A stretch of DNA of 64,000 nt from Paramecium tetraurelia (GCF_000165425.1 NW_001798982.1:195369-259368), one strand, 5' to 3'. Positions 13,725 through 25,546 are shown, counted from the stretch's first letter. Notes: a model not told the origin generated them from the letters alone. Numbers and translations are program-made.

Positions 13725-16705
13725 ATGAATACGAACATAATTTTAATTTTAGAAGGAATGTAATGCATATGGTGGATAACGTTATGCATCATTTTCTAAT
13801 AAGATCAATACATTATTATCATAGGATTGTCTTCTGCGTCGATCCTCATTAAATTAGGATTGTTACTGCAATTTAGAAAAAATTTAAATTCAAGTAAACT
13901 ATTAGCGATGCTATTACTAATCCTTGTTGATACTGTTATCTACACTGAAATAAATCTACTCTATTACCAAGTTTTTAATCCTTTTTCTCATTATACTAAC
14001 ACACTGTTCATAGCAACCAATACATATATTATTAAAGAAATTGTGTCTAAATAAATCTCATATCAATTGCTCATGTTATTTTATCCATGTTACATTGTGT
14101 TGAGACTATTCTCAATTGTTTTTATTAACTTTGATTATACAATTTTAGAAAGTGTAATAATCATACTGGTTTTTGTAATTGCTAATTTTGCAGGTGAGAA
14201 ATCTCTAGTTTCTGCTAAAATTCGCTTAACTTAACAACTGAATGATGATGAACAAACAGATCGACATATACGTGATATTAAATTTTCAAAATAAAAATAA
14301 AATGAATTTAGCCATTTTAATGAATAGCTCAAAGACAAACTGAAGCTTAGGAACCTTAGCATTCACTCCAACAAACCTCAATCCTACAATGATTTGTCTT
14401 CCATCGTTAAATAAAAGGAATCTATTGATTTAGATAAATCAGACTCGTAATTTAGATTTTCCTTAGCCAAAATTTTGCAAATAATACCAGATGGAATAAT
14501 TATTCTAAATAAATAATAGAAATTGCATTTTGTCAACAAAAAATGCGTTAAATTATTGTAATGCAAGAATGAAGAGTTAATACTGCCAAAACTTAAAGAT
14601 TGTTTAAGAAATCAAATTATCAATATGGATAATTGTACACTTAATCAACAATCTTAAAATAACAGAAAAACTGAAATGAATCAACAAGTCTTGGAAGAAA
14701 TAATAAAAAAGGCGTAATAAAATAAGGTTTAAGTTGATATTTTTGACGTGCTACTGAATTAGAACAAATATTTGTATTAACTTCATTAAGGCACCTATGA
14801 TGGAGAGAAAAGCAGTATTGATGATTCTCGAGTCTCACAAAATAATTAAAATCAATATCATTTCAACCTTTCTTTAGAATCAAACAAATCCTTGAAACTT
14901 AAGATCATACAAACACGTATGTCTAATTAACAATTAGATTCCATTCTATAAAATGATATACAGATCTTTGGAGATTAAATGAATCAACCTGTTTTGGTGT
15001 TAATTATATAAGATGTCACCTATAAACAAAAATTCCAAAAGGTTGAACTTAAAAATTAATAATTCTGTCATCTCCTTAAAAAATAACTGTTTCAATTAAG
15101 AACTCCTCTCAATTTGAGTCAACAATACTTAAGAATTGTTAGTGACGTAACTAAAGAATAAGAATAAGAAGTTACTGAAGGATTAGAATTGCTCAAGTGT
15201 TCGACTTCTTTTCTTCAATACTAAATTAACAATATTTTGGATTTTTTATCATACCAACTTAATGAGTTTGCATATTTTTTCTGCAGATTCTAGATCAATG
15301 ACTTAATAGATGAGATTGAATAAGTGTTTATTCCTTATATATTTCAAAAGAAGATCTAATTTTAAATCAGATTTTCATCAAGTCTGTCCGATAGGTATTT
15401 CAATTCAGACAAATTGCGAATAGTCTAAGTGTTGTTAAACATTCTAAATCATTAATGTAATAACATTATAAAGGGAGGAGAGGTGGGTCTAACCTTTCTG
15501 GCTAAAGATGATTTAACCATTTAGGTAATTGTAGAAAATAATTCAGTGCAAGAGAACAGAAAGAAGCAATTTTCATTTAATTAAATAATGCTCAAAAGTC
15601 AAGAACTTGACAGCTGTTATGGCTTGATGATTCATCCAGAACTAGGATTTGGATTAAATTTAGCAGCCAGATTAGCATCAGGTTTAATTGAAGAGAACAA
15701 TAATGTAGAAGTATTATCGAATTCGGTTGATGGTAACAGCATAAGCTTTTTGATTCAGGATCGAATAAATAAAAAGGAATAGGATTCAATATTATAAAAA
15801 GATTAAATTTAAATATTCAATAAAGAATAGGATTACATTTTGGATAAGGAATAGGATCTAATGTTTAAAAAGTAATAAAATTAAATTTTGGTTAGAGGAT
15901 AGGATCGAATTAATGAAGATTAATATGATTAAATATACGAAAAGGACTAAGATGAAATGTTTTAAAAGGAATAAACAAGAAATCAATCCAATACTGGTGG
16001 ATTTATGACTAGGAATAAATCTTAATCCGAGTAACAAGAAGACAATTTTATTGTTAGAAAATATTGCTATTAGGATAACACTAATCAGTATGAGAATTCA
16101 GAAAAGCTCGTATAAAAGTCTGAAGGTTTGAAGTCATATGAAAGTCCAAACGTAATTGAGGATCACAGTGAACGAATAATCATACCTTAATCAAATTATT
16201 TTTAATTTAAATCTTTTGAAAGTCCAAGGTAAATAATAATAAATAAGACATTTTCATTTAAAATATCCACCTTATAATTACATGAATGCAACTCTACTTG
16301 TAAAAAGATTTTGATAGTTGACGATTAGATTTTTAATCAGATTGCTCTCAAAGCTACTTTAAATCGTTTTGCAATATAATGTGATTAGGCATATGACGGT
16401 TATTAGGCAATCCAAAGAGTGAAGGAAAAACAGCAAACCTCTTGTCCATTTTATGATATCATATTTATGGACATAGAATTACCAGGATTGAATGGATTTG
16501 AGACTACGAAAGAGGTAAGTTTACTTGTCTATATTAGATAATGTCGATGGGATGCAAGAAGTCAGCAATTGTAATTTGTACAGCTTACGATACAAAGGGT
16601 AACTTAATGTAATTTGAACATTCTGGGTTATGCGATTATCTACAAAAACCAATACTTTAAATTGAACTACTCTAAATTCTCAAAAAATATTAATTAGTTA
16701 AATGA
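13725..16705 (+). CDS. Degenerate hybrid histidine kinase 4 (no phospho-His, receiver retained)
   Basis: Fourth copy, starting MNTNIILILEGMQCIWWIT, again with the shared Trp-Trp motif and membrane spans. At the H-box the sequence is KKQLFQLRTPLN where the paralogues have KSFSHELRTPLN, so the acceptor His is replaced by Phe (codon TTT 15090-15092). The N-box is reduced to NILNHQCNNI and the G1 box DxGxG to ENNSV, while GFGLNLAARL survives. The receiver is well kept: LIVDDQIFNQIALK, FMDIELPGLNGFE, TAYD and LQKPI. A 23-nt intron at 16515-16537 is at the conserved receiver position. The frame is open throughout, so this is a maintained gene, not debris. It probably acts as a pseudokinase or as a phosphate sink or scaffold for its neighbours. 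Its stop overlaps the next start codon. Confidence 0.85.
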
Positions 16706-18384
16706 TTATTGTTTTATTATGTCTAATTACTTTCTGTAATTCAATTGAGATATATGTTAATACGATAAGACCTAAAGATAATCCTTCAGAGACTTACACG
16801 TATTACGAGTTGCCGTATTGTAAGCCGAGTGATTTTGAGGAAGTGATTGAATCCTTGGGACAATCATTATCTGGTGATAAATAGATGACTTCAGTTTACA
16901 AGTTCAATTCAAAAGAGAAAATAGAGGATAAACAGGTATGCGACAGAAATTTTACAAAAATGGAAATGAGGAAATGGATTGATGCAATAGATTAAGAATA
17001 TATGATAGAGTTTTATTTGGCTGATTTTATAATGCATGATGTAGTGGGCAGATTTTATGATGGGCAATATTATCTAAAGAATAGGATCACATTTAATCTA
17101 TATGTGTCGAACGACTCTCGATTGATGTATGCTAATATCACAAAGAATGAGACAGATTTTATATCAATAAATTCATAAGATGAGAAAAAGGAGATTGGAT
17201 TCTACTATACAGTCTAGATCAAATAGTATATTGAGACGATGGTCGTCCATGATCACAGTGTCAAGTGGAATTTGTTAATATTCAAAAGCATCTTAATATT
17301 AGTGTTAGTCATAATAGTTAGCCAAGTGTTGAGGAGATCAATATTAAATGATTACAGCAATATCCCTGATGAAGAGAATGAGATTGAACCTCAAGGCTGG
17401 AAGGCAATCAAAATTGAATCTTTGATGCCTCCAACCAACCGCATAGTGTTTTCTGCTTTACTTGGAACAGGCATTCATTTCTTGATAACAATTCTGATTT
17501 TGTTAATATTGGGGTCATTTTATTTGTTTGAGACTCATAAGGGGTCTATAAAATCAGCAGGAATAATCATATATAGTTTTGGCGGATGTAATTGAATGTG
17601 TTATTAATTTGTTTAGTAATCAATGGGTATTATACGGGGAAGTTCTATAAGTTTTATGGAGGCAAGAGTTGGTTACTGAATTTGTTCATAGCAGCAGCCC
17701 TTTTTCCGATATCTGCAATGTCAATTCTTTTTATTATTGATGTGCTTTCATTTTTGTTCGGAACAACATCCACCTTCTCATTTACAGCAGTATTTTCAGT
17801 TGGATTCATTCTAACAGTAGTGTACTTGCCCTTAACTTTGATAGGAGGCGTTTCAGGTCGACTGAGAACCATAGACGAGTTGTTCGAAAAAAGGTTGAAG
17901 AAGAAGGTGCTCATCTCTAATTATTAGTTCCTATCAAGTGGATGCTTGTATGGAATTGTGCCTTTTATGTATATTGAAACATTTAAGTTATAGATCGATC
18001 ATTATGGAGCTGTATTACATTTTGGAAAGTACATGGAGTGATCAATAATTTGAGTAATACACGTTGTTGATCTTTTCCTACATTCAATTATTGATTATAG
18101 TGGGTTGTCTATCTATTATCCAAACTTATAAGCAATTGAATCAGGGCAATTATAATTGGCAATGGATATCATTCATCAATGGAGGACAATGTATCATATA
18201 CATCTTCGGATTTATCTTCTTTTATTATTACTTTGTGAATATGCATGGGTTCTTTTAATTTTTGTTTTATTTTGCAGAAAGCATATTGGCATGTTTTGTC
18301 TTATGGTTGATGTTGGGATTTGTGAGTTATTGGATATCATTGAAATTTGTGATTTATATTTATTCATAAAATAAAATTTAATGA
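16702..18384 (+). CDS. TM9SF / nonaspanin (EMP70) family membrane protein
   Basis: Nonaspanins are nine-pass endosomal/Golgi proteins involved in membrane protein sorting. The start gives a signal peptide, MIIVLLCLITFCNS, followed by the family's lumenal signature IEIYVNTIRPKDNP and TYTYYELPYC. After the lumenal domain come MPPTNRIVFSALLGTG, a block of membrane segments, LIGGVSGRLRT, the late motif MELYYILESTW and NYNWQWISFINGG. Two introns restore the frame: 17588-17616 (29 nt) and 17969-17993 (25 nt). The TGA is at 18382-18384, and length (about 540 residues) fits the family. The ATG lies on the stop of kinase 4 (ATGA), so same-strand coding regions overlap by 4 nt. No alternative downstream ATG would keep the signal peptide. 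Confidence 0.88.
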
Positions 18385-18632
18385 CGGATATTAAACTTAA
18401 ATATTATTATGTAACAGAATGGATTTCTAAAACAATTAATAATATCACATTTCTTTTAGTTAATTTGCACTGAAATTTATAAGAAATTCTAAATATTCAT
18501 TTTGCAATTCTTTAATGATTTATGAAAACTACTTTGTATATTATTTAAAGATTGTAATAGATCAGAGTGTTTATTAGAATTATACATATAATGATATGAA
18601 TATATTCTTATTTAATAATTAATTTATTTATC

Positions 18633-19629
18633 ATGTCAATAACTGTTTCAACTTGTTAGCAAATTTGTGGATCACCACTCAATCAGAGTACTGCTAAAAA
18701 CTTATGGACATTTTCTAAATCAGACAGATTTGGCAGTCTTGCAAATCCTGTTAAGTAATGGAATGTGAATTTAAAATTAGTTGTGGGAAGGCTTTCTATG
18801 ACTTACCAACTCAGATTGATAAGCGATCGGCTGGAATAGGCAAAGGAACAAAGTAAAAAGATTTAAATATTTATAAAAGAACTGATTTTACAAAAGTAGC
18901 CTTTACAACTCCATCTCCATAATAATACAATATTACAAGTGATGTTGACGTCAATCAAAAGAAGGGGAAGGGAAATAAATTTGGCATGAGTAGAGAGAAG
19001 ATGGCAAGCACAGGAATTCTAGGAAATTTAAATTCAAAGACTCCAGGTAGATTTACCGTATATCATCGTAGCTCCTGGAACCTATGATTTGGGTTCAACC
19101 TTGAGCGACGTACGTTACACAATGAGACAAAGACCCAAGACCAATTTTATGGTTTTAACTGGCAAAGAGATCCCAGGACCAGGAACTTACGAATCACTAC
19201 CAGCTGTGAATCCAGTTGGCAAGTATCCCATATCAAAATACAATAACTCTTGCGCCACCTTGTTCAATCCCAAGAATTCTAGGAGATTTGTTAAGGATTT
19301 TTGTAAACATCCAATAACTTATTAGAACAGCCACTAACTTGTATGCTCCTGGACCAGGAACTTACCCAGTAGACAAGACAGGAATTCAAAAGGATGGACA
19401 TTATTTTATTTCAAAATTTCACTCTTCGACGATGTTAGGAGTTTTCCAAAGGAATCCAGAAGAACAGGATCAGTCGGCAAAGGTACTATGATTATTATGA
19501 ACCTTTGCATCAGCTGGAACACCAGCCCCAGGCAGTTATAGGTTGCCATCCGAATTCGGGTATTACGAATCAAGAAACAAAGCCAATAGAAGTGCAGGAG
19601 ACATGGGAGAAACCAAACCTTAATAATGA
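18633..19629 (+). CDS. SHIPPO (sperm-tail PG-rich) repeat protein 1, with an apparent 1-nt frameshift
   Basis: Proteins with PGPGxY repeats (ODF3/CIMAP type) bind ciliary and other stable microtubules. The start MSITVSTCQQICGSP is followed by repeats including APGTYDLGSTLSD, IPGPGTYESLPAV, YAPGPGTYPVDKTG and PAPGSYRLPSE. Four introns are inferred from frame and motif continuity: 18755-18780, 19047-19071, 19303-19330 and a 31-nt intron near 19482-19512. Between YFISKFHSS and PKESRRTGSVGK no GT-AG intron fits. Instead the frame changes by one base at the run GTTTTCCAAA (19441-19450), as if one C were missing. Downstream the protein reads well to TGA 19627-19629. It is either a sequencing or assembly error or a recent lesion. 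The next SHIPPO gene is at 25.6-26.5 kb on the other strand. Confidence 0.75.
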
Positions 19630-19949
19630 TTATCATATTAAATATGAAAATATACGTTTTGATTTAAGTACTTAAATCATTTTTAGAAATGACTTTTACT
19701 ATATCAGATGACCATATGGTAATTCTAAGATTCTTAAATCATTAGAAACTATCATTTTTTGAAACAAAGATGAGAATAGTTTGTAAATACTCTATAGTTT
19801 TGTAACTAATTTACACTCTTAAGTAAAGTACTTCCAAATTTAAATGACTTATATACTTATTGATATATTTTGTTGCAATTTTGGCTACTAAAATTAATGA
19901 ATCACATTAAATAAACATATAATTTTATTAATAAATATTTAACGACTTC
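19630..19949. other. Intergenic, no gene seen
   Basis: 320 nt of AT-rich sequence between the SHIPPO gene and the next coiled-coil gene on the same strand. No open frame with protein-like composition, repeat or RNA motif was recognised. Confidence 0.5.
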
Positions 19950-22024
19950 ATGGATTAACAGATATCCTACTATCAAACTCAATAATTCCAAGAACCCAAT
20001 CAAGATCCACATAAATCTCAAAGGGCCTAATCCAATACAAGGGATCTCTTGACATCTCCCAATATTGTCTATGTCACCAGAACCATTCCCCAACAACAAA
20101 CTCAACCACCTATCAGATTGGAAACCCAGCAATTGAAACCCTCATAATCTTAATATAATATTAAGGTCTAAGAGATAGTTAAAGTGGTTGAGCCATCCAG
20201 AGAAGAACTTGAGTTTTATAAAAATAAGTGTTCCCTCTATGAAAAGTAAATCCAAGAACTTACAAATGAAGTCCACAGACTCAAAAGCACTTGTCAAGAG
20301 AAAGTCACCTATATTGAAGACACTCATAGAGTCTAACAATTAGAAACCAATCTATAATAATATTAAATTGAACTCAATAGAGTAAATACTCTCCTTAGAG
20401 AAACTACAAATGAATCAGAATAATTAAAGATCAAAGTATCTCAAATGACTCAATAATTTATGGCAATTCAACAGAATCAAGTTGAATATGAGAGAATTAA
20501 AAAGAGTTCTTAGGACAATGAACAATATTGGTAGAATGAAATCCAAAGATTAAATGTACTTGTCTCTCAAAGTCAATCCCAATTACAGTAAATGCAAAAG
20601 ACCTTAATTGAAAGTAAAAAGTACGAACAATCATACATCCAATAGTAATAAGTACAAAATTAATTGACTACTGAACTTGAAAGAATTACTGCACTACTTA
20701 AACAGAAATCAGAAGAATATGATCAATCCAAATAAACATACATTAAAGAGATTGAGATTCTGTCTAAACGTTTGAGAGACTCTGAATCAGAAAATTAGGA
20801 TCTGAAGAATAGAGAAATCAATTACAAATAGAGCATTGAGAATTAATACAGGGAGAATTAAAGTCTTTCAGATAAATATATGAATGAATTGCTCAACAAA
20901 AATGAGGAGATTTCTAAACTGTAATCCATTATTCAAACACTTCAAATGACTCTATAGGATACTTCCAAATATCAGGAGTATGAAATCAGATCTAAATTAT
21001 AAAATGAAGAAATTAACAACCTAAATCAGAGAATCAGAATTAAATAGGATGAATTAGACAAATGTAAATAATAAATAATGATTTATCAGAATTAGTTATA
21101 AGAGCATCAAAAGTATACAGATTATGAAATCAAATATTAAAATCTTGCTTAGGAATTTGATAGAGTCAATAATTCATTAATGATCAAACTATAAGAAAAT
21201 GATCAATTAAGAAATTGCATAGCCAAATTATAGATCACTCTTAATGATCATTACAAAGTTGATGATTATGAAAACAAAATTGGATTATAAAATCAAGAAA
21301 TCGATAGATTACATTAAAGTCTCCAACACAAAACTGAAGAAATAGACAGACTGGCAAATGAAAATAGTAGAATGTCATAAATAATGAGATAAAGAAATGA
21401 GGAACTAGAAAATTTGAAATTCAAATTATAAGATATAACTTAATTGAAGGAATATCAATAGAAGTTTGCTTTACTCAGCACTGAAATTGAGAGATTGACT
21501 GTTCAATTGAGAAATAAGAATGAGGAAATCGAAAAAGTTAGATAACAATTTTCTTAGTTCTAATTAAGTGAAGCTCACAAATTAAAAGAGTTAGAATAAA
21601 AGAACGTAGTTTATTCTACAGAAATAGAGAGATTGAGCAATTTATTGAAAATTAAATTGTAAGAGATAGAATCAAATAAAATGAGCATCAAATAATTATA
21701 AGATGAATGCGAGAATCAAAAGTTTAAATTAATCAATCAATAAGAAGTAACAACTTACAATGAAAGAATTACACAGCTTAATCAAGAGGTTGATTCTTGG
21801 AAGGCCTAATTTATTAATTTAAATAGAGAATACCATAAACAATAAGAATAGCTTATATTATCAAATGCTGAACTCGATACTTTTAAGAAACAGAAAAATG
21901 GATCTTTTAGAGTAAATAATATTTCTATTTAATTTAGGTTGAAACATACGAAATTGTCAAAGAAAATCAAAATTCTAAGATTTCCTAATATCAGTACGGA
22001 ACATTAACCACTAGAAATATATGA
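19950..22024 (+). CDS. Long coiled-coil protein, unknown
   Basis: I do not recognise the family. The first ATG of the frame gives MDQQISYYQTQQFQEPNQDP, a short Gln/Pro-rich head of about 90 residues. From VEPSREELEFYKNKCSLYEK onward the protein is an almost unbroken heptad-like Glu/Gln/Lys/Leu coiled coil of some 580 residues. Recurring phrases such as EIERL and NEEI with regular Leu spacing suggest a parallel rod. One 26-nt intron (21912-21937) lies near the 3' end; after it the protein ends RVETYEIVKENQ...TLTTRNI at TGA 22022-22024. A structural role in basal bodies or the cortex is common for such proteins in ciliates, but nothing in the sequence proves it. Confidence 0.8.
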
Positions 22025-22126
22025 GTATCAAAAATTATACTATTAAATTATATATAAATTAATTATTTATGAATTGGTTAAAGAGTCCTGATAGATATAT
22101 CTTAAATTCTATCTTTAAATTATTAA

Positions 22127-22312
22127 ATGAATTATAAAAAGGTGGTTGAAATGGAAATTAGCTATCAAATATGTCATCTGATGTATAATACACTTAGTAT
22201 AAAAATTAGAATACAAGTCAAAGGATACAAGGCCGATTATTTTGAAAGATTGTAATAAAATTTAAATAAGCAAGACAATAACAATAACAGCAATAAGATA
22301 AATATATATTGA
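22127..22312 (+). CDS. Small hypothetical protein
   Basis: A 61-codon frame with a protein-like composition: it starts MNYKKVVEMEISYQICHLMY, contains IQVKGYKADYFERLQQN and ends in an Asn-rich tail at TGA 22310-22312. No family is recognised. With a single stop codon in an AT-rich genome, open frames this long arise by chance, so confidence is limited. It begins about 100 nt after the previous gene. Confidence 0.35.
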
Positions 22313-22640
22313 CTAATATGAGTGATAATTATTTGAATTAAGGGAAGTGAGTAAAATAGTATAAAGGGAGAATATATAATTAAAATTAAAATTATTAAAT
22401 AAATTTTTAAAATATATTAAAGAATTGGCGATTATTTTTTCTGTTTCTGTTATTAAATAATATTAGATTTCTATAGTCAGGAAACAATCAGAAACAAATA
22501 TCATAACAATGAAGTTATGTATTTTATTTTTAGTTTTTTGATGAAAAATTTATACTATATAATTCCGTTTTTATTTATAATATAATATCTGACTAACTAA
22601 TAATCATGATGAACTTAAAATCTAAGATAATATTAAATAT
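22313..22640. other. Intergenic, nothing recognised
   Basis: 328 nt of AT-rich spacer upstream of the next gene. It contains several short A/T runs and no supported open frame. Confidence 0.5.
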
Positions 22641-23346
22641 ATGAATCGAATCAGCTCTTCAGATTAGACTTGTTAACTCAGTTTAAAACAACAATCTAAA
22701 GTTTAATGTCCATTTAAGCCTAAAATACCATATGATTTCTAAAATACATTTTTTTAAGCTTTCGGTTAGGTGAGCTATCTGAGAAAGTAATCTTAAGATC
22801 GTTTGAAAAATAATAATCTCAAGATCGATAATAACGATAAATAGTGTTGTGAAAAATTTGAATAAATATCGCAATATTATGAATCTACATTACAATCTCA
22901 AATTGCTACTATGATCTAATTAAATGAGCTAATCGATTAGCATACAAATCTTCTGGAATCATATTTGAAAAAATAAAAAGCTCATGTTGATTAATAAAAA
23001 TCGCCATTTGTTTTTTCAGAATAAAAAGATTCCACTTAATAATGGAAATAGAAATGGGAACAGGAGAACATGCTAAATCATCAAAGAGATTAAAAAATAA
23101 AGTTTTAATATTAAAATATATAAAATTAGCGAGTTGAAAAATAAGATAGAAGGCCTTAAAGAAGTGTTGGTGAAGACTGATAGTTATACAATTACTTTGG
23201 AATTGGAATCTTGGAAAAACAAATATGAAAATTTAGTGAACATTCACAAGGAAACAGCAGAGAAACTAAAAGGATTAGAGGATGAGTTGAAGTAAATGAA
23301 TTAGACGATGCCAATTGATGAAAGTCTTTAATCAGTAGATATTTGA
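22641..23346 (+). CDS. Short coiled-coil protein, unknown
   Basis: The frame starts MNRISSSDQTCQLSLKQQ. After a basic, Gln-rich head it becomes amphipathic (KQCCEKFEQISQYYESTLQ, then ELIDQHTNLLESYLKKQ). A 28-nt intron at 23102-23129 joins DQKI to NELKNKIEGLKEVL; reading straight on would hit a TGA shortly after. The C-terminal half, TLELESWKNKYENLVNIH and AEKLKGLEDELKQ, is a clear coiled coil ending at TGA 23344-23346. The length is about 225 residues. It lies between two other coiled-coil or kinase genes. No function can be assigned from sequence. Confidence 0.65.
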
Positions 23347-23509
23347 GTTATATTATAATTAGAAGAAGACTACAGTAACTACTAATAGAAGACGGTTAAC
23401 CAAGAAAGTGGAGAATTGAGGGTTAATAAATTGATTTAACAATATAATTTTAAATTGTAGAAATAATGCATAATAGGTTTATAATGTATATTTAACGTGA
23501 TAATAAAAT

Positions 23510-24736
23510 TCATTTGATAAGAAATGTTCGATTTAATGAAGATCTTCTTCTTAGATTTTGTTCATAGTAGTAATCGTCAAAAGCATTTAGGTTTTGAGAG
23601 ATCAAGAAGCCTGTTTGACTTATGATTAGTTGATTTTCTTGATCTTCATAATGAATTTGAGAGACATCGAAGTTGTCGTTATTCAATGGTACATAAGGTG
23701 CTTGTAAGACTTTATTATTTAGTTTATCCCAAGGATAATCTCTAAGCCATGGATGATTTCTTACATTTGTTAATCTATGAGATGGCTTTCGTTATATCAA
23801 CTTATTGATAAAATCAATAGCATCCAAAGACCAACCTTCTAATTTCTGTTTGATTTGAGCCTACTTAGCAAGAATAGCATCCCTGATTTCTTTTCGATTT
23901 TACCCATAATAAGGCCTTTTCCCGAGCATTAATTCATATGCTATCACTCCCAAGGAATAATAATCAGCTGGTATACCGTGTTCCAAACCGCACATGACTT
24001 CTGGGGCCATATATCCTGGAGTTCCACTTGTATCAATTTGCATATTGTCCAATTTCCTTGCTACTCCCAAATCTGTAATTCTGACATAGCCTTTGGAGTC
24101 TAGGACTAAATTTTCTGGTTTAAGATCTCTGTGAATAATGCGACGAGAATGTAAATATTCCAGACCCACAAGGACACAACAAACAATGAACTCTTATATT
24201 GGTCAAATTATACTTGTTTATTCTTCATTAAATCTTCTGTTTCGTCCCAGATGATATCTTAAATCTCCTCCCTGTAAGTAATCCAATACTAAATAGATGT
24301 TCTGTTTATCTTGGAAGGCTGCAATTGCATTTACAATAAATGAGTGATTGAGGTTTTGTAATAATCGCAATTCATTGATAACTGAAGCCACACTCCTTTT
24401 ATAGATTACTAAGGCCTTGCTCATTTCCTTCATGGCATAATATTGTGATTTGTAAGTGACTTTCCAAACCTTTCCGAAACCACCAATCCCAATAACATAT
24501 TAAAGTTGAAAATGTTTTTTGCTCAACGAAGGGAGTATAGTCTGTTACATTTATGGTTGCTTTGTAGCGTATTCAAATGAATTGTGCCTAGAATTCAAAA
24601 CTAATCTGATGGGAGAGTTATTCGTCGTCTTCTTCTCTTTTGAGTTGTATCTGGTCTGGTTTTCTGGTTTAAAGAGAACTCTTCCTAAAGAAGATCCTGG
24701 TTTTGAATTTCTATAGGGGGAAGTATGTTTACGCAT
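23510..24736 (-). CDS. AGC-like serine/threonine protein kinase
   Basis: The start MRKHTSPYRNSKPGSS opens a basic Ser-rich tail of about 75 residues. The kinase domain then begins with the glycine loop GIGGFGKVW, the VAIK-like lysine in YYAMKEM, and LVLDYLQGGDLRYHLGR in the hinge. The catalytic loop is HRDLKPEN, the Mg-binding motif is DLG (TDLGVARKL) rather than DFG, and the activation segment ends SGTPGYMAPEVM. ADYYSLGVIAYELMLGKRPY follows. A 21-nt intron at 24193-24213 is needed between NEEQT and FIVCCVLVGLEYLH; it is near the lower size limit. The order of motifs, the DLG and the ELMLGKRP segment suggest the AGC group (YANK/STK32- or GRK-like). The C-terminal tail of about 90 residues ends at TGA 23512-23510. 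All catalytic residues seem present. Confidence 0.85.
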
Positions 24737-24929
24737 ATAAATTTATTTACTTATTAGTTTTTTTACAAATATATTGATCAATTTTAAATAGAGTAATATT
24801 TGTTGAATGCTTTCCTTCCTCTCAAACTATTCCTTGATCTCCTGATCTTCCTTAGATTTACCATGCAATTAATAATATTCGAACAATAAATAAGACAACA
24901 AATTAATATTATTTTATCATAAAATTAAT

Positions 24930-25546
24930 ATGAATTAGTATGGATTGAGTGAAAAATTATCAGAGGAACAGAAAAGGAAATTACATGAGTTGCATCTCAT
25001 TTAATAGAGAGAATTGGGTGAATTAATTAGAAGACATCAGTAGGAATAATTGATGATATTTGAGCAATGGAAAAAGGAAGAACAAGACTCTCACAATCAA
25101 TCCAAAAATTTTTCTATTAAAGATGACAAAAACTCCATTTTCAACTACAAACCCTATACTCTCAGCTAATATAAACTATTGAAATTGTAACCCATTTTGA
25201 GAAATCCAGGACAAGGACTGGGTCCCACATTATCGATCGAGAAATGGCAGCAGCAAAAGGAGAAAATGGATAGGATGCTTGAATTTGCAGAGCATGTATC
25301 ACCTTAACATATCTAAAGGTCAAAGCAGAGCATAGACACTTTAAATAGAAAATTTCCAAAAGCTAACCAAAAGAAGTAACTGTTCGATAAAAAGGCTTAG
25401 AATTTGCAAGGAACATCTTGAAACCTATTGAACCTTCTCCTATGAGAAAAAAATCAATATCAAAAAATTCAGTCGAGAATGATGAATTATTAGAATATGA
25501 ACTGAGAAATCAATTATTAAAAGAATAGATAGGTAAAATGAAATGA
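24930..25546 (+). CDS. Unknown charged protein, conserved-looking C-terminal block
   Basis: No family recognised. The protein starts MNQYGLSEKLSEEQKRKLHE, a helical Glu/Gln/Lys-rich region. After a Tyr-Pro-containing linker it has LRNPGQGLGPTLSIEKW. A 23-nt intron at 25296-25318 is required to join LEFAEH to VKAEHRHFKQKISKSQP; without it the frame soon ends. The following GLEFARNILKPIEPSP and a short Glu/Leu-rich helix end at TGA 25544-25546, about 197 residues in all. The alternation of helices and a compact block suggests a small scaffold or axonemal protein, but this is speculation. It converges on SHIPPO gene 2, with 71 nt between their stops. Confidence 0.6.

Noticed and set aside
4518-16705. 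Bacterial contamination or horizontal origin of the histidine kinase cluster
   Set aside because: All four genes use TAA/TAG as Gln, have short GT-AG introns at one shared position and the same AT-rich codon use as their neighbours, so they are native nuclear genes.
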